DNA of 64,000 bases from positions 8,184,001 to 8,248,000 of the forward strand of contig NZ_CP107772.1 in assembly GCF_036345155.1 (NCBI RefSeq), read 5' to 3'. Of the stretch, positions 36,443 through 44,607 are shown piece after piece. Positions within the stretch are counted from its first letter, which is position 1. Each line of letters opens with the position of its first letter. A model generated the notes under the pieces. The model had not been told where the DNA came from, did no database searches, and saw only the letters and a list, made by a program, of their open reading frames with translations. This DNA comes from Streptomyces sp. NBC_00582 (GTDB lineage Bacteria > Actinomycetota > Actinomycetes > Streptomycetales > Streptomycetaceae). The translations under genes and the position numbers were made by a program.

Positions 36443-36826
36443 TCACGGCCGCGGCTCGGCCCGGTCCTCCGGAACCGATTCCGTCCCGGACCCGTCAGAA
36501 CCGTCCCGGCCGTCCGTCGCGGACGGCGCGATCATGGGCCGTACATGGGCGGTGACGAACGTGGAGGGCAACCCCGGCGCGTTCTCCCGACCCGCGTTGG
36601 CGATGACCACCGCGATGTAGGGCAGGACCGCCCCCAACACGAGTGCCACAAGGGCTACATGGCGCTCCACGTTCCAGAGGGTCGCCGCGAGGATCACCGA
36701 CACCGTACGGATCGACATCGAGATCACATACCGCCGCTGCCGGCCGCGCACGTCCTCCTGGAGCCCCTGCCGGGCTCCGGTGATCCGGAACACCTGGACG
36801 TTCCCGCCGCCACCATGCTTCCGCAT
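36443..36826 (-). CDS. DUF3099 membrane protein
   Basis: 127 aa from ATG 36826; the frame opens to 36997 but the family begins near QVFRITGARQGLQEDVRGRQ. Two close TM helices follow (about 38-54 and 58-76; ISMSIRTVSVILAATLWNVE, ALVALVLGAVLPYIAVVIAN), then a disordered acidic tail. Its function is unknown; the family is common in actinomycetes. Divergent from the GlsB-like gene, 202 bases apart. Confidence 0.85.
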   Translation of the reverse strand: MRKHGGGGNVQVFRITGARQGLQEDVRGRQRRYVISMSIRTVSVILAATLWNVERHVALVALVLGAVLPYIAVVIANAGRENAPGLPSTFVTAHVRPMIAPSATDGRDGSDGSGTESVPEDRAEPRP

Positions 36827-37028
36827 CGCATTCCACCGTCCGCCCACATCGAACTCTCCCCGGCGTTCCACGTTACGCCGAGGCTGCGCCGCCTTCGAGA
36901 CCGGGTCGCCTCCGGCCTGGGCGAACGCCGTGCGCCTTCCCGCGTACGGTCCCACCCGACATGCGCCGTACGGGGCCCGCAACGAGACTGAGGGCAATGC
37001 TCACGTCGAGCCGTACGAGGAGGCAGCC

Positions 37029-37307
37029 ATGGGCTGGTTGTGGGCGATCATCGTGGGATTCGTACTGGGGCTGATCGCCAAGGCGATCATCCCGGGCAAG
37101 CAGCACAGCCCCCTCTGGCTGACCACCATCTTCGGCATCATCGGCGCGGTCATCGGCAACGCGATCGCCCGCGGCTTCGGCGTCGAGGAGACCGCCGGCA
37201 TCGACTGGTGGCGCCACCTCTTCCAGCTCGTGGCGGCCATCGTGGTGGTGGCCCTCGGAGACCGGGCCTACATGGCCACCCTGGGCAAGAGAAAACAACG
37301 CGCCTGA
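37029..37307 (+). CDS. GlsB/YeaQ/YmgE family stress membrane protein
   Basis: 92 aa with three hydrophobic helices. Typical opening GWLWAIIVGFVLGLIAKAII followed by PGKQHSPLWLTTIFGIIGAV, as in the transglycosylase-associated/GlsB family. Basic end KRKQRA. ATG 37029 has GAGGAGG upstream. The stop codon is the first base triplet of the terminator stem. Confidence 0.9.
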   Translation: MGWLWAIIVGFVLGLIAKAIIPGKQHSPLWLTTIFGIIGAVIGNAIARGFGVEETAGIDWWRHLFQLVAAIVVVALGDRAYMATLGKRKQRA

Positions 37308-37337
37308 AGGGGCGCGCCCCGCAGGGGCGGCCCTTCA
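37305..37337 (+). terminator. Terminator of GlsB-like gene
   Basis: Outer arms TGAAGGG/CCCTTCA (37305-37311, 37331-37337) and inner CGCCCC/GGGGCG around GCA. The stem includes the stop codon itself. Confidence 0.65.
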
Positions 37338-37397
37338 GGGGCGCGGGGAACGGCGCGACAAGCCACGACGAACCGGTACTCGCGAAGCACCCGCACC
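37337..37397 (+). repeat. Dispersed intergenic repeat
   Basis: AGGGGCGCGGGGAACGGCGC, GACAAGCCACGACGAACC and a late CACCCGCACCCC; same family as the copies at 14671, 29592 and 62354. Lies between the convergent GlsB-like and tyrS genes. Confidence 0.75.
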
Positions 37398-37407
37398 CCT
37401 GCGGCGG

Positions 37408-38676
37408 CTACGAACCAGTCACCTCGACGGCGGCAAGATTCCTCTTCCCCCGCCGCAGCACCAGCCATCGCCCGTGCAGGAGATCCTCCTTCACGGGCAC
37501 CGCGTCCTCGGCCGTGACCTTCATGTTGTTCACGTAGGCCCCGCCCTCCTTCACGGTCCGCCGCGCCGCGGACTTGCTGGCCACCAGCCCGACCTCGGCG
37601 AACAGGTCCACGACCGGACCGAGCTCGGAGACCTGGATGTGCGGCACCTCGGAGAGCGCCGCCGTCAGCGTCCGCTCGTCGAGGTCGCCCAGCTCACCCT
37701 GCCCGAACAGGGCACGGCTCGCGGCGATCACCGCGGCCGTCTGGTCGGCGCCGTGCACCAGCGTGGTCAGCTCCTCGGCCAGCGCCCGCTGGGCGGCCCG
37801 CGCCTGCGGCCGCTCCGCGGTCTCCCGCTCCAGCTCCTCCAGCTCCGTACGGGACTTGAAGGACAGGATCCGCAGGTAGCCCGAGATGTCCCGGTCGTCC
37901 ACGTTCAGCCAGAACTGGTAGAACGCGTACGGGGTCGTCATCTCGGGGTCGAGCCAGACGGCGCCGCCCTCGGTCTTGCCGAACTTGGTGCCGTCCGCCT
38001 TGGTCATCAGCGGCGTCGCCAGCGCGTGGACCTCCGCGTGCGGCTCCAGCCTGTGGATCAGGTCCAGACCGGCCGTGAGGTTGCCCCACTGGTCGCTGCC
38101 GCCCTGCTGGAGCGTGCAGCCGTAGCGCCGGAAGAGCTGGAGGAAGTCCATGCCCTGGAGGATCTGGTAACTGAACTCGGTGTAGCTGATGCCCTGGTCG
38201 GACTCCAGGCGGCGGGCCACGGAGTCCTTCGTCAGCATCTTGTTGACGCGGAAGTGCTTGCCGATGTCCCGGAGGAACTCGATCGCGGACAGACCCGCGG
38301 TCCAGTCGAGGTTGTTGACCATCACGGCCGCGTTCTCGCCCTCGAAGGACAGGAACGGCTCGATCTGGGAGCGCAGCTTGCCGACCCAGCCGGCGACCGT
38401 CTCCGGGTCGTTCAGCGTGCGCTCCGCCGTCGGGCGCGGGTCGCCGATCAGCCCCGTCGCCCCGCCGACCAGCGCCAGCGGCCGGTGACCGGCCTGCTGG
38501 AGCCGGCGCACGGTCAGCACCTGCACCAGGTGCCCCACGTGCAACGAGGGTGCGGTCGGGTCGAAGCCGCAATAGAACGTGACGGGGCCGTCCGCGAGCG
38601 CCTTGCGCAAGGCGTCCTCGTCGGTGGACAGGGAGAACAGGCCCCGCCACTTCAGCTCGTCGACGATGTCCGTCAC
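37408..38676 (-). CDS. tyrS: Tyrosyl-tRNA synthetase
   Basis: 422 aa class I synthetase, bacterial TyrRS type. HIGH motif as HVGH (residues 46-49), Tyr-binding [12 protein letters not shown], the [10 protein letters not shown] segment, KMSKS variant KFGKT and a C-terminal S4 RNA-binding domain ([20 protein letters not shown]). Upstream 43 bases to the tldE stop leave little room for control; no T-box is seen. Confidence 0.97.
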   Translation of the reverse strand: MTDIVDELKWRGLFSLSTDEDALRKALADGPVTFYCGFDPTAPSLHVGHLVQVLTVRRLQQAGHRPLALVGGATGLIGDPRPTAERTLNDPETVAGWVGKLRSQIEPFLSFEGENAAVMVNNLDWTAGLSAIEFLRDIGKHFRVNKMLTKDSVARRLESDQGISYTEFSYQILQGMDFLQLFRRYGCTLQQGGSDQWGNLTAGLDLIHRLEPHAEVHALATPLMTKADGTKFGKTEGGAVWLDPEMTTPYAFYQFWLNVDDRDISGYLRILSFKSRTELEELERETAERPQARAAQRALAEELTTLVHGADQTAAVIAASRALFGQGELGDLDERTLTAALSEVPHIQVSELGPVVDLFAEVGLVASKSAARRTVKEGGAYVNNMKVTAEDAVPVKEDLLHGRWLVLRRGKRNLAAVEVTGS

Positions 38677-38719
38677 GGTTCTCGTATCTCCTTGAGGTGG
38701 GCTCGTGGTCAGTACGAGG

Positions 38720-40123
38720 TTATACGCCCTGACTGACAGAGCTCATATTGAAGTCCGGCACCCGCAGCGCGGGCATCGCAGCCCTAGTGAACCAGTCGCT
38801 CCACTCCCGGGGCAGCGTCTTTTCGGTGCGCCCGGCCTCCACGGCCCGGCCCAGCAGGTCGACCGGCGACTCGTTGAACCGGAAGTTGTTCACCTCGCCC
38901 ACCACCTCGCCGTCCTCGACGAGGTACACACCGTCCCGGGTCAGCCCGGTCAGCAGCAGGGTCGCCGGGTCGACCTCGCGGATGTACCACAGGCAGGTCA
39001 GCAGCAGCCCGCGCGTGGTGCTCGCCACCATCTCCTCCAGGGAGCGGTCCGCGCCGCCGTCGAGGATCAGGTTGTCGATGGCCGGCGCGACCGGCAGCCC
39101 GGTCAGGGCGGCGCTGTGCCGGCTGGTGATCAGGTTCTTCAGCCGGCCCTCGCCGACCCACTCGGTGGCGGCCAGCGGCAGCCCGTTGTCGAACACCGAC
39201 GAGTCGCCGCCGGAGGAGTGGGCGAGCACGAAGGGCGCCGACTCCAGACCCGGCTCGTGGGGGTCGCTGCGCAGGGTCAGCGGCAGCTCGGTCAGCCGCT
39301 CGCCGAGGCGGGTGCCGCCGCCGGGCTGGGAGAACACCGTCCGGCCCTCGGCCGCGTCCCGGCCCGACGCCGACCACATCTGGTAGATCAGCAGATCCGC
39401 GACGGCGGTCGGCGGAAGCAGCGTCTCGTACCGCCCGGCGGGCAGCGCGACCCGCCGCCGCGCCCAGCCGAGGCGTACGGCGAGCTCGGCGTCGAGCGCC
39501 GCGGGGTCGACGTCCTTGAAGTCCCGCGTGGAGCGCCCCGCCCAGGCCGAGCGCGTACGGTCCGGGGACTTGGCGTTGAGCTCCAGCGTGCCGTTCGGCT
39601 GGTCGTGCCGCAGCCGCAGCCCCGTGGAGGTGCCCACGTACGTCGACACCAGCTCGTGGTTGGCGAAGCCGTACAGCTCCCGCCCGCCCGCCCGTGCGCG
39701 GGCGAAGGACTCGCCGAGCGCGGGCGCGAAGTCGGCGAACACGGCCGACGAGGTCTCCGCCGGCGCCTCGGTGAACTCCGGGTGCTCCAGGGCCCCGGCC
39801 GCCCCGGTGACCAGGGGCTGCGCGTCCTCGGCGGGCCCCGCACCGCGCGCCGCGGCCTCGGCGGCCCGTACCAGCGGCTCCAGCTCGTCGGCGGTCACGG
39901 CGGCCCGCGAGACGACCCCGGAGGCGGTGCCCTCCTTGCCGTCGACCGTCGCGATCACGGTGAGCGTACGCGTGCGTGTGACGCCGTTCGTCGTCAGCGC
40001 GTTCCCGGCCCAGCGCAGGTTCGCCGTCGACTGCTCGTCGGCGATGACCACACACCCGTCGGCCCGCGACAGCCCGAGGGCGCGCTCGACGACCTCGTGC
40101 GGCTTGTTGGTACGGGCGCTCAT
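38720..40123 (-). CDS. tldE: TldE/PmbA family peptidase subunit
   Basis: 467 aa, the non-metal partner in TldD/TldE heterodimers, which degrade or mature small modified peptides. Opening motif [20 protein letters not shown], centre [20 protein letters not shown] and end [15 protein letters not shown] are typical; there is no HExxxH. ATG 40123 overlaps the tldD stop by 4 bases. Confidence 0.92.
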   Translation of the reverse strand: MSARTNKPHEVVERALGLSRADGCVVIADEQSTANLRWAGNALTTNGVTRTRTLTVIATVDGKEGTASGVVSRAAVTADELEPLVRAAEAAARGAGPAEDAQPLVTGAAGALEHPEFTEAPAETSSAVFADFAPALGESFARARAGGRELYGFANHELVSTYVGTSTGLRLRHDQPNGTLELNAKSPDRTRSAWAGRSTRDFKDVDPAALDAELAVRLGWARRRVALPAGRYETLLPPTAVADLLIYQMWSASGRDAAEGRTVFSQPGGGTRLGERLTELPLTLRSDPHEPGLESAPFVLAHSSGGDSSVFDNGLPLAATEWVGEGRLKNLITSRHSAALTGLPVAPAIDNLILDGGADRSLEEMVASTTRGLLLTCLWYIREVDPATLLLTGLTRDGVYLVEDGEVVGEVNNFRFNESPVDLLGRAVEAGRTEKTLPREWSDWFTRAAMPALRVPDFNMSSVSQGV

Positions 40124-41643
40124 CGACCGGCCTCCTGCGTGGTGTTCAGAATGTTGACGCCCTTGAACAGGGCCGACGGGCAGCCGTGCGACACGGCCGC
40201 CACCTGCCCAGGCTGGGCCTTGCCGCAGTTGAAGGCACCCCCGAGGACATAGGTCTGCGGGCCGCCCACCGCGGCCATGGACCCCCAGAAGTCGGTGGTC
40301 GTCGCCTGGTAGGCCACGTCCCGCAGCTGCCCGGTGATCCGCCCGTTCTCGATCCTGAAGAAGCGCTGGCCGGTGAACTGGAAGTTGTACCGCTGCATGT
40401 CGATGGACCACGACCGGTCGCCGACCACGTAGATCCCCCGGTCGACGCTCCCGATCAGGTCCTCGGTCGACATCCCCGCAGGGTCCGGCCGCAACGACAC
40501 GTTCGCCATGCGCTGCACCGGCACATGCCCGGGGGAGTCGGCGAACGCGCACCCGTTGGAGCGGCCGAGGCCGGTCAGCCTCGCGATCCGCCGGTCGAGC
40601 TGGTAGCCGACGAGCGTGCCGTCCTTCACCAGGTCCCACGACTGGCCCTCGACGCCCTCGTCGTCGTACCCGATCGTCGCCAGGCCGTGCTCGGCGGTGC
40701 GGTCACCGGTGACGTTCATCAGGTCGGAGCCGTAGCGCAACGTGCCGAGCTGGTCGAACGTGGCGAAGGAGGTGCCGGCGTAGGCGGCCTCGTAACCGAG
40801 CGCCCGGTCCAGCTCGGTGGCGTGCCCGATGGACTCGTGGATGGTCAGCCACAGGTTGGACGGGTCGACGACCAGGTCGTACAGCCCGGGGTCCACGCTG
40901 GGCGCCCGCATCTTCTCGGCGAGCAGCTCGGGCATCCGCTCCAGCTCGTCGTCCCAGTCCCAGCCGGTCCCGGTGAGGTACTCCCAGCCCCGGCCCACGG
41001 GCGGCGCGATCGTCCGCATGGAGTCGAACTCGCCGCTGGACTCGTCGACGGACACCGCCGTCAGCGACGGGTGCAGCCGCACCCGCTGCTGGGTGGTCAC
41101 CGTCCCCGCGGTATCGGCGTAGAACTTGTTCTCGTGGACGGTGAGCAGCGAGGCGTCCACATGGGTGACCCCGGCACTCGTCAGCAGCCGGTTGCTCCAC
41201 TCACCCAGCAGGGCGGTCTTCTGCTCGTCGGGCACGGCGAACGGATCGATCTCGTACGACGAGATCCACGTCCGGTCGGCGTGCACCGGCTCGTCGGCCA
41301 GCTCCACCCGCTCGTCGGCCCCCGCGGCCTTGATCACCTGCGCGGACAGCTTGGCCATCGCCACGGCCTGCGAGGCCACCTTGGCGGCCGCGTCCATCGT
41401 CAGGTCCACGCCGGACGCGAACCCCCACGTCCCGCCGTGCACCACCCGCACCGCGTACCCGAGGTCGGTCGTGTCCGACGACCCGGACGGCTTGGCGTCC
41501 CGCAGCCGCCACGACGCGCTGCGCACCCGCTCGAACCGGAAGTCCGCGTGCTCGGCCCCGAGCGCACGCGCGCGTGCGAGAGCGGCGTCGGCGAGGGCGC
41601 GTAGAGGTAGGGCCGTGAAGCTTTCGTCGATGGTATGAGGCAC
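40120..41643 (-). CDS. tldD: TldD family metallopeptidase subunit
   Basis: 507 aa. The zinc motif HESIGH (around residue 265, in WLTIHESIGHATELDRALGY) and the downstream Cys/His-rich GKAQPGQVAAVSHGCP are present, so this is the catalytic subunit. TldD-TldE proteases cleave unfolded peptides; in some bacteria they mature ribosomally made natural products. No precursor peptide is visible within the window. Divergent from fabG. Confidence 0.94.
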   Translation of the reverse strand: MPHTIDESFTALPLRALADAALARARALGAEHADFRFERVRSASWRLRDAKPSGSSDTTDLGYAVRVVHGGTWGFASGVDLTMDAAAKVASQAVAMAKLSAQVIKAAGADERVELADEPVHADRTWISSYEIDPFAVPDEQKTALLGEWSNRLLTSAGVTHVDASLLTVHENKFYADTAGTVTTQQRVRLHPSLTAVSVDESSGEFDSMRTIAPPVGRGWEYLTGTGWDWDDELERMPELLAEKMRAPSVDPGLYDLVVDPSNLWLTIHESIGHATELDRALGYEAAYAGTSFATFDQLGTLRYGSDLMNVTGDRTAEHGLATIGYDDEGVEGQSWDLVKDGTLVGYQLDRRIARLTGLGRSNGCAFADSPGHVPVQRMANVSLRPDPAGMSTEDLIGSVDRGIYVVGDRSWSIDMQRYNFQFTGQRFFRIENGRITGQLRDVAYQATTTDFWGSMAAVGGPQTYVLGGAFNCGKAQPGQVAAVSHGCPSALFKGVNILNTTQEAGR

Positions 41644-41886
41644 CTACGTATCTCCCTGGTGTCGTCGCGTGTGTGCCCCCGATCATGTCGCGTCGTGCGC
41701 CTGTCGGACCACACCTTTCGGACCGCCTCCGTCAAAGTTTCTGTAGGGACCCCACAGTCAGCCCCGTGCCCCACTGTCGGTGCCCGAATGTCCTCGGACG
41801 TGGCGGGACCGATAGGTTTCGAGGGAAGCCGCCTGCCGTCCAGGTCCCGGGCAGGTGTGTCAGACCCCTATCGAAAGGGTGATCCG

Positions 41887-42606
41887 TTGAGCCGCTCGGT
41901 TCTCGTCACCGGAGGAAACCGGGGCATCGGCCTCGCCATCGCCCGCGCGTTCGCCGACGCCGGCGACAAGGTCGCGATCACATACCGCTCGGGCGAGCCC
42001 CCGGCGGCCCTCGTCGAAGCGGGCTGCCTGGCCGTCAAGTGCGACATCACCGACGCCGAACAGGTGGAGCAGGCCTACAAGGAGATCGAGGCCGAGCACG
42101 GTCCCGTCGAGATCCTGATCGCCAACGCCGGCATCACCAAGGACCAGCTGCTGATGCGCATGTCCGAGGAGGACTTCACGTCCGTCCTCGACACCAACCT
42201 CACCGGCACCTTCCGCGTCGTCAAGCGCGCCAACCGCGGCATGCTGCGCGCCAAGAAGGGCCGGGTCGTCCTGATCTCCTCGGTCGTCGGCCTCTACGGC
42301 GGCCCCGGGCAGGCCAACTACGCCGCCTCCAAGGCCGGCCTGGTCGGCTTCGCGCGCTCCCTCGCCCGTGAGCTGGGGTCGCGCAACATCACCTTCAACG
42401 TCGTCGCACCCGGCTTCGTGGACACCGACATGACCAAGGTGCTCACCGACGAGCAGCGCGAGAACATCGTGAAGCAGGTTCCGCTCGGCCGCTACGCGCA
42501 GCCGGAGGAGATCGCCGCGACGGTGCGGTTCCTCGCGTCGGACGACGCCTCGTACATCACTGGAGCCGTCATCCCCGTTGACGGCGGACTGGGAATGGGT
42601 CACTGA
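41887..42606 (+). CDS. fabG: 3-oxoacyl-ACP reductase FabG
   Basis: 239 aa SDR of fatty acid synthesis. Cofactor motif TGGNRGIG, NAG in IANAGITKD, catalytic Ser in LISSVVGLYG and the YAASK motif, ending PVDGGLGMGH. The start is TTG 41887 with AAAGGG upstream; the protein begins SRSVLVTGG in this family and no ATG or GTG fits. Upstream in-frame codons to 41635 lie in the promoter region. Operon with inhA, 5 bases apart. Confidence 0.95.
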   Translation: MSRSVLVTGGNRGIGLAIARAFADAGDKVAITYRSGEPPAALVEAGCLAVKCDITDAEQVEQAYKEIEAEHGPVEILIANAGITKDQLLMRMSEEDFTSVLDTNLTGTFRVVKRANRGMLRAKKGRVVLISSVVGLYGGPGQANYAASKAGLVGFARSLARELGSRNITFNVVAPGFVDTDMTKVLTDEQRENIVKQVPLGRYAQPEEIAATVRFLASDDASYITGAVIPVDGGLGMGH

Positions 42607-42611
42607 TCACC

Positions 42612-43379
42612 ATGAGCGGAATTCTCGAGGGCAAGCGCATCCTGATCACCGGTGTGCTGATGGAGTCCTCCATCGCGTTCCACGCGGCCAAGCTGGCCCA
42701 GGAGCAGGGCGCCGAGATCATCCTGACCGCGTTCCCGCGGCCCACGCTGACCGAGCGCATCGCCAGGAAGCTCCCCAAGCCCACCAAGGTCATCGAGCTC
42801 GACGTCACCAACGACGAGCACCTCGGGCGGCTGGCCGACCTCGTCGGCGAGGAACTCGGCGGTCTCGACGGCGTCGTCCACTCCATCGGCTTCGCCCCCC
42901 AGGACGCGCTCGGCGGCAACTTCCTCAACACGCCGTTCGAGTCCGTCGCCACGGCCATGCACGTCTCGGCGTACTCCCTGAAGTCGCTGACCATGGCCTG
43001 CCTGCCGCTGATGCAGAACGGCGGCTCGGTCGTCGGCCTCACCTTCGACGCGCAGTACGCCTGGCCGCAGTACGACTGGATGGGCCCGGCCAAGGCCGCC
43101 CTGGAGGCCACCAGCCGCTACGTCGCGCGTGACCTGGGCAAGCAGAACATCCGCTGCAACCTCATCTCCGCCGGCCCGCTCGCCTCCATGGCCGCCAAGT
43201 CCATCCCCGGCTTCAGTGAGCTGGCCTCGGTCTGGGACCACCGTTCCCCGCTGGAGTGGGACCTCAAGGACCCCGAGCCGGCCGGCCGCGGCATCGTCGC
43301 CCTGCTGAGCGACTGGTTCCCCAAGACCACCGGCGAGATCATCCACGTGGACGGCGGTCTGCACGCCATCGGCGCCTGA
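42612..43379 (+). CDS. inhA: Enoyl-ACP reductase (InhA/FabI type)
   Basis: 255 aa NADH-dependent reductase of fatty acid elongation. It has the loose cofactor loop ITGVLMESSIAFHAAKLAQE, VVHSIGFAPQ, the catalytic Tyr and Lys in QYDWMGPAKAALEATSRYVA, and ends VDGGLHAIGA. Together with fabG it performs the two reductive steps of type II synthesis. ATG 42612. A stem-loop follows the stop. Confidence 0.95.
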   Translation: MSGILEGKRILITGVLMESSIAFHAAKLAQEQGAEIILTAFPRPTLTERIARKLPKPTKVIELDVTNDEHLGRLADLVGEELGGLDGVVHSIGFAPQDALGGNFLNTPFESVATAMHVSAYSLKSLTMACLPLMQNGGSVVGLTFDAQYAWPQYDWMGPAKAALEATSRYVARDLGKQNIRCNLISAGPLASMAAKSIPGFSELASVWDHRSPLEWDLKDPEPAGRGIVALLSDWFPKTTGEIIHVDGGLHAIGA

Positions 43380-43395
43380 CACCGTCCCCCGTTCC

Positions 43396-43432
43396 GTGTC
43401 ACCCGTCCGGCCCATCAGGCCGGGCGGGACAC
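43396..43432 (+). terminator. Terminator of fabG-inhA
   Basis: GTGT-bulge-CCCGTCCGGCC paired with GGCCGGGCGGG-ACAC around CATCA, with one G-U pair, 17 bases after the inhA stop. Confidence 0.65.
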
Positions 43433-43507
43433 GCCTGCGAACAGGCACGATGAAGTGCGCGTCCTCCCACGCGCAGCCCTCCCCAGCTCTGCCGAGGAGG
43501 TTCCCTT

Positions 43508-43831
43508 GTGCGACTGTTCCGTGTTCTCGCCCCAGTGACCGCCGCCGTCGCGCTCGTGTTCTGCGCGCCCCATGAGGCGCAGCCCCACGAGCATCCCGAC
43601 CCCTTCGGCGCGGAGTGCCGCACCACCGTCGACGGCTCCCATGTCGTCGCCCACTGCCACAACCCCTACGCCGACACCGATCGCGTCACCCTGCACATCG
43701 AGTGCGCCCGCTGGTGGGACCTCGACACCGACGGCACCCCCGTCGACGCCGGGCCCGCCCGGACCGTACGGCTCACCGGGCGCTGCTGGAAGGAGGTCGG
43801 CAGGGCGTGGGTCACCCACGAGAAGGTGTGA
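43508..43831 (+). CDS. Small secreted hypothetical protein
   Basis: 107 aa from GTG 43508 with GAGGAGG upstream. Signal peptide about residues 1-24 (RVLAPVTAAVALVFC). The mature part has four Cys and many His (HEAQPHEHPDPFGAEC, VVAHCHNPYADTD, RLTGRCWKEVG), so disulfides and metal binding are possible. I do not recognise a family beyond Streptomyces-type exported proteins. Confidence 0.82.
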   Translation: MRLFRVLAPVTAAVALVFCAPHEAQPHEHPDPFGAECRTTVDGSHVVAHCHNPYADTDRVTLHIECARWWDLDTDGTPVDAGPARTVRLTGRCWKEVGRAWVTHEKV

Positions 43832-43857
43832 CCGGCCGGGGCTGACCGATCCCTCGC

Positions 43858-44550
43858 TCAGCCCTCGCCGGACCCGGTGATCCGGCCCGGGCGGCACGAC
43901 AGGGGATAGCCGGCCGCCTCGGCCGCGGCCGTCTCCGCGTCGCCCGCGCGGACCGCGTCCATCAGCCGCGTGTGGTCCATGTACGTCTCCGGCGTCAGCT
44001 CCTCGCCGACGTCCTCGCGCAGCCAGTCCCGCAGCACCTCGCCGAGGTCGGCGTGGAGCGCGGTCATGACGTCGTTGTGGGAGGCGGCCACCACCGCCAG
44101 ATGGAAGGTCGCGTCGGCCGCCACGAAGGCCTCCGCGTCCCCCGACTCCCAGGCCTCCTCGCGCCGCAGCAGCAGCGCGTCCAGCTGCTTGAGGTCCTTC
44201 TCCGTGCGCCGCTCGGCCGCGAGGCGCGCCGCCCCCGACTCAAGGGTGGACCGCAGCTCGGCGATGTGCCGGGGTTCGGCGTCCGCGAACCGCCGGTGCA
44301 TCACACCCGCCAGCTCGCTGGTCGCCACGACGTACGTCCCCGAGCCCTGCCGGATGGCCAGCAGCCCGTTGTGCGCGAGGGCCCGGACGGCCTCACGGAC
44401 CGTGTTGCGGGCGACGCCCAACTGCTCGACCAGCTCGGGCTCCGTGGGGATCCGCGAGCCGACCGGCCACTCGCCCGAGGTGATCTGGTGGCGCAGCGCG
44501 GCGATGACCTGCTCGGAGAGGGCCGAGCGACGGGGATGGCTCAAGGGCAT
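43858..44550 (-). CDS. GntR/FadR-type transcription regulator
   Basis: 230 aa. N-terminal winged HTH (SRIPTEPELVEQLGVARNTV, REAVRALAHNGLLAIRQGSG) and a C-terminal FCD ligand domain with metal-binding residues (AADATFHLAVVAASHND and YMDHTRLMDAV). Divergent from the MFS gene, 57 bases apart, with a dyad between them, so it probably represses that exporter and itself in response to an organic acid or similar ligand. Confidence 0.92.
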   Translation of the reverse strand: MPLSHPRRSALSEQVIAALRHQITSGEWPVGSRIPTEPELVEQLGVARNTVREAVRALAHNGLLAIRQGSGTYVVATSELAGVMHRRFADAEPRHIAELRSTLESGAARLAAERRTEKDLKQLDALLLRREEAWESGDAEAFVAADATFHLAVVAASHNDVMTALHADLGEVLRDWLREDVGEELTPETYMDHTRLMDAVRAGDAETAAAEAAGYPLSCRPGRITGSGEG

Positions 44551-44585
44551 GGCACACCTTCTCACAGGGCTGGACGAACATTCAT

Positions 44586-44604
44586 CCCATGATTCTATGA
44601 TGGG
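44586..44604. promoter_or_regulatory. Dyad operator between gntR-type gene and MFS gene
   Basis: CCCAT at 44586-44590 and ATGGG at 44600-44604, with further matches inside (AT at symmetric places). Ends 4 bases before the MFS start, so binding would block it. Confidence 0.55.
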
Positions 44605-44607
44605 TGC

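Noticed and set aside
38677..38719. T-box leader for tyrS
   Set aside because: Only 43 bases to the upstream gene and no specifier or T-box sequence.
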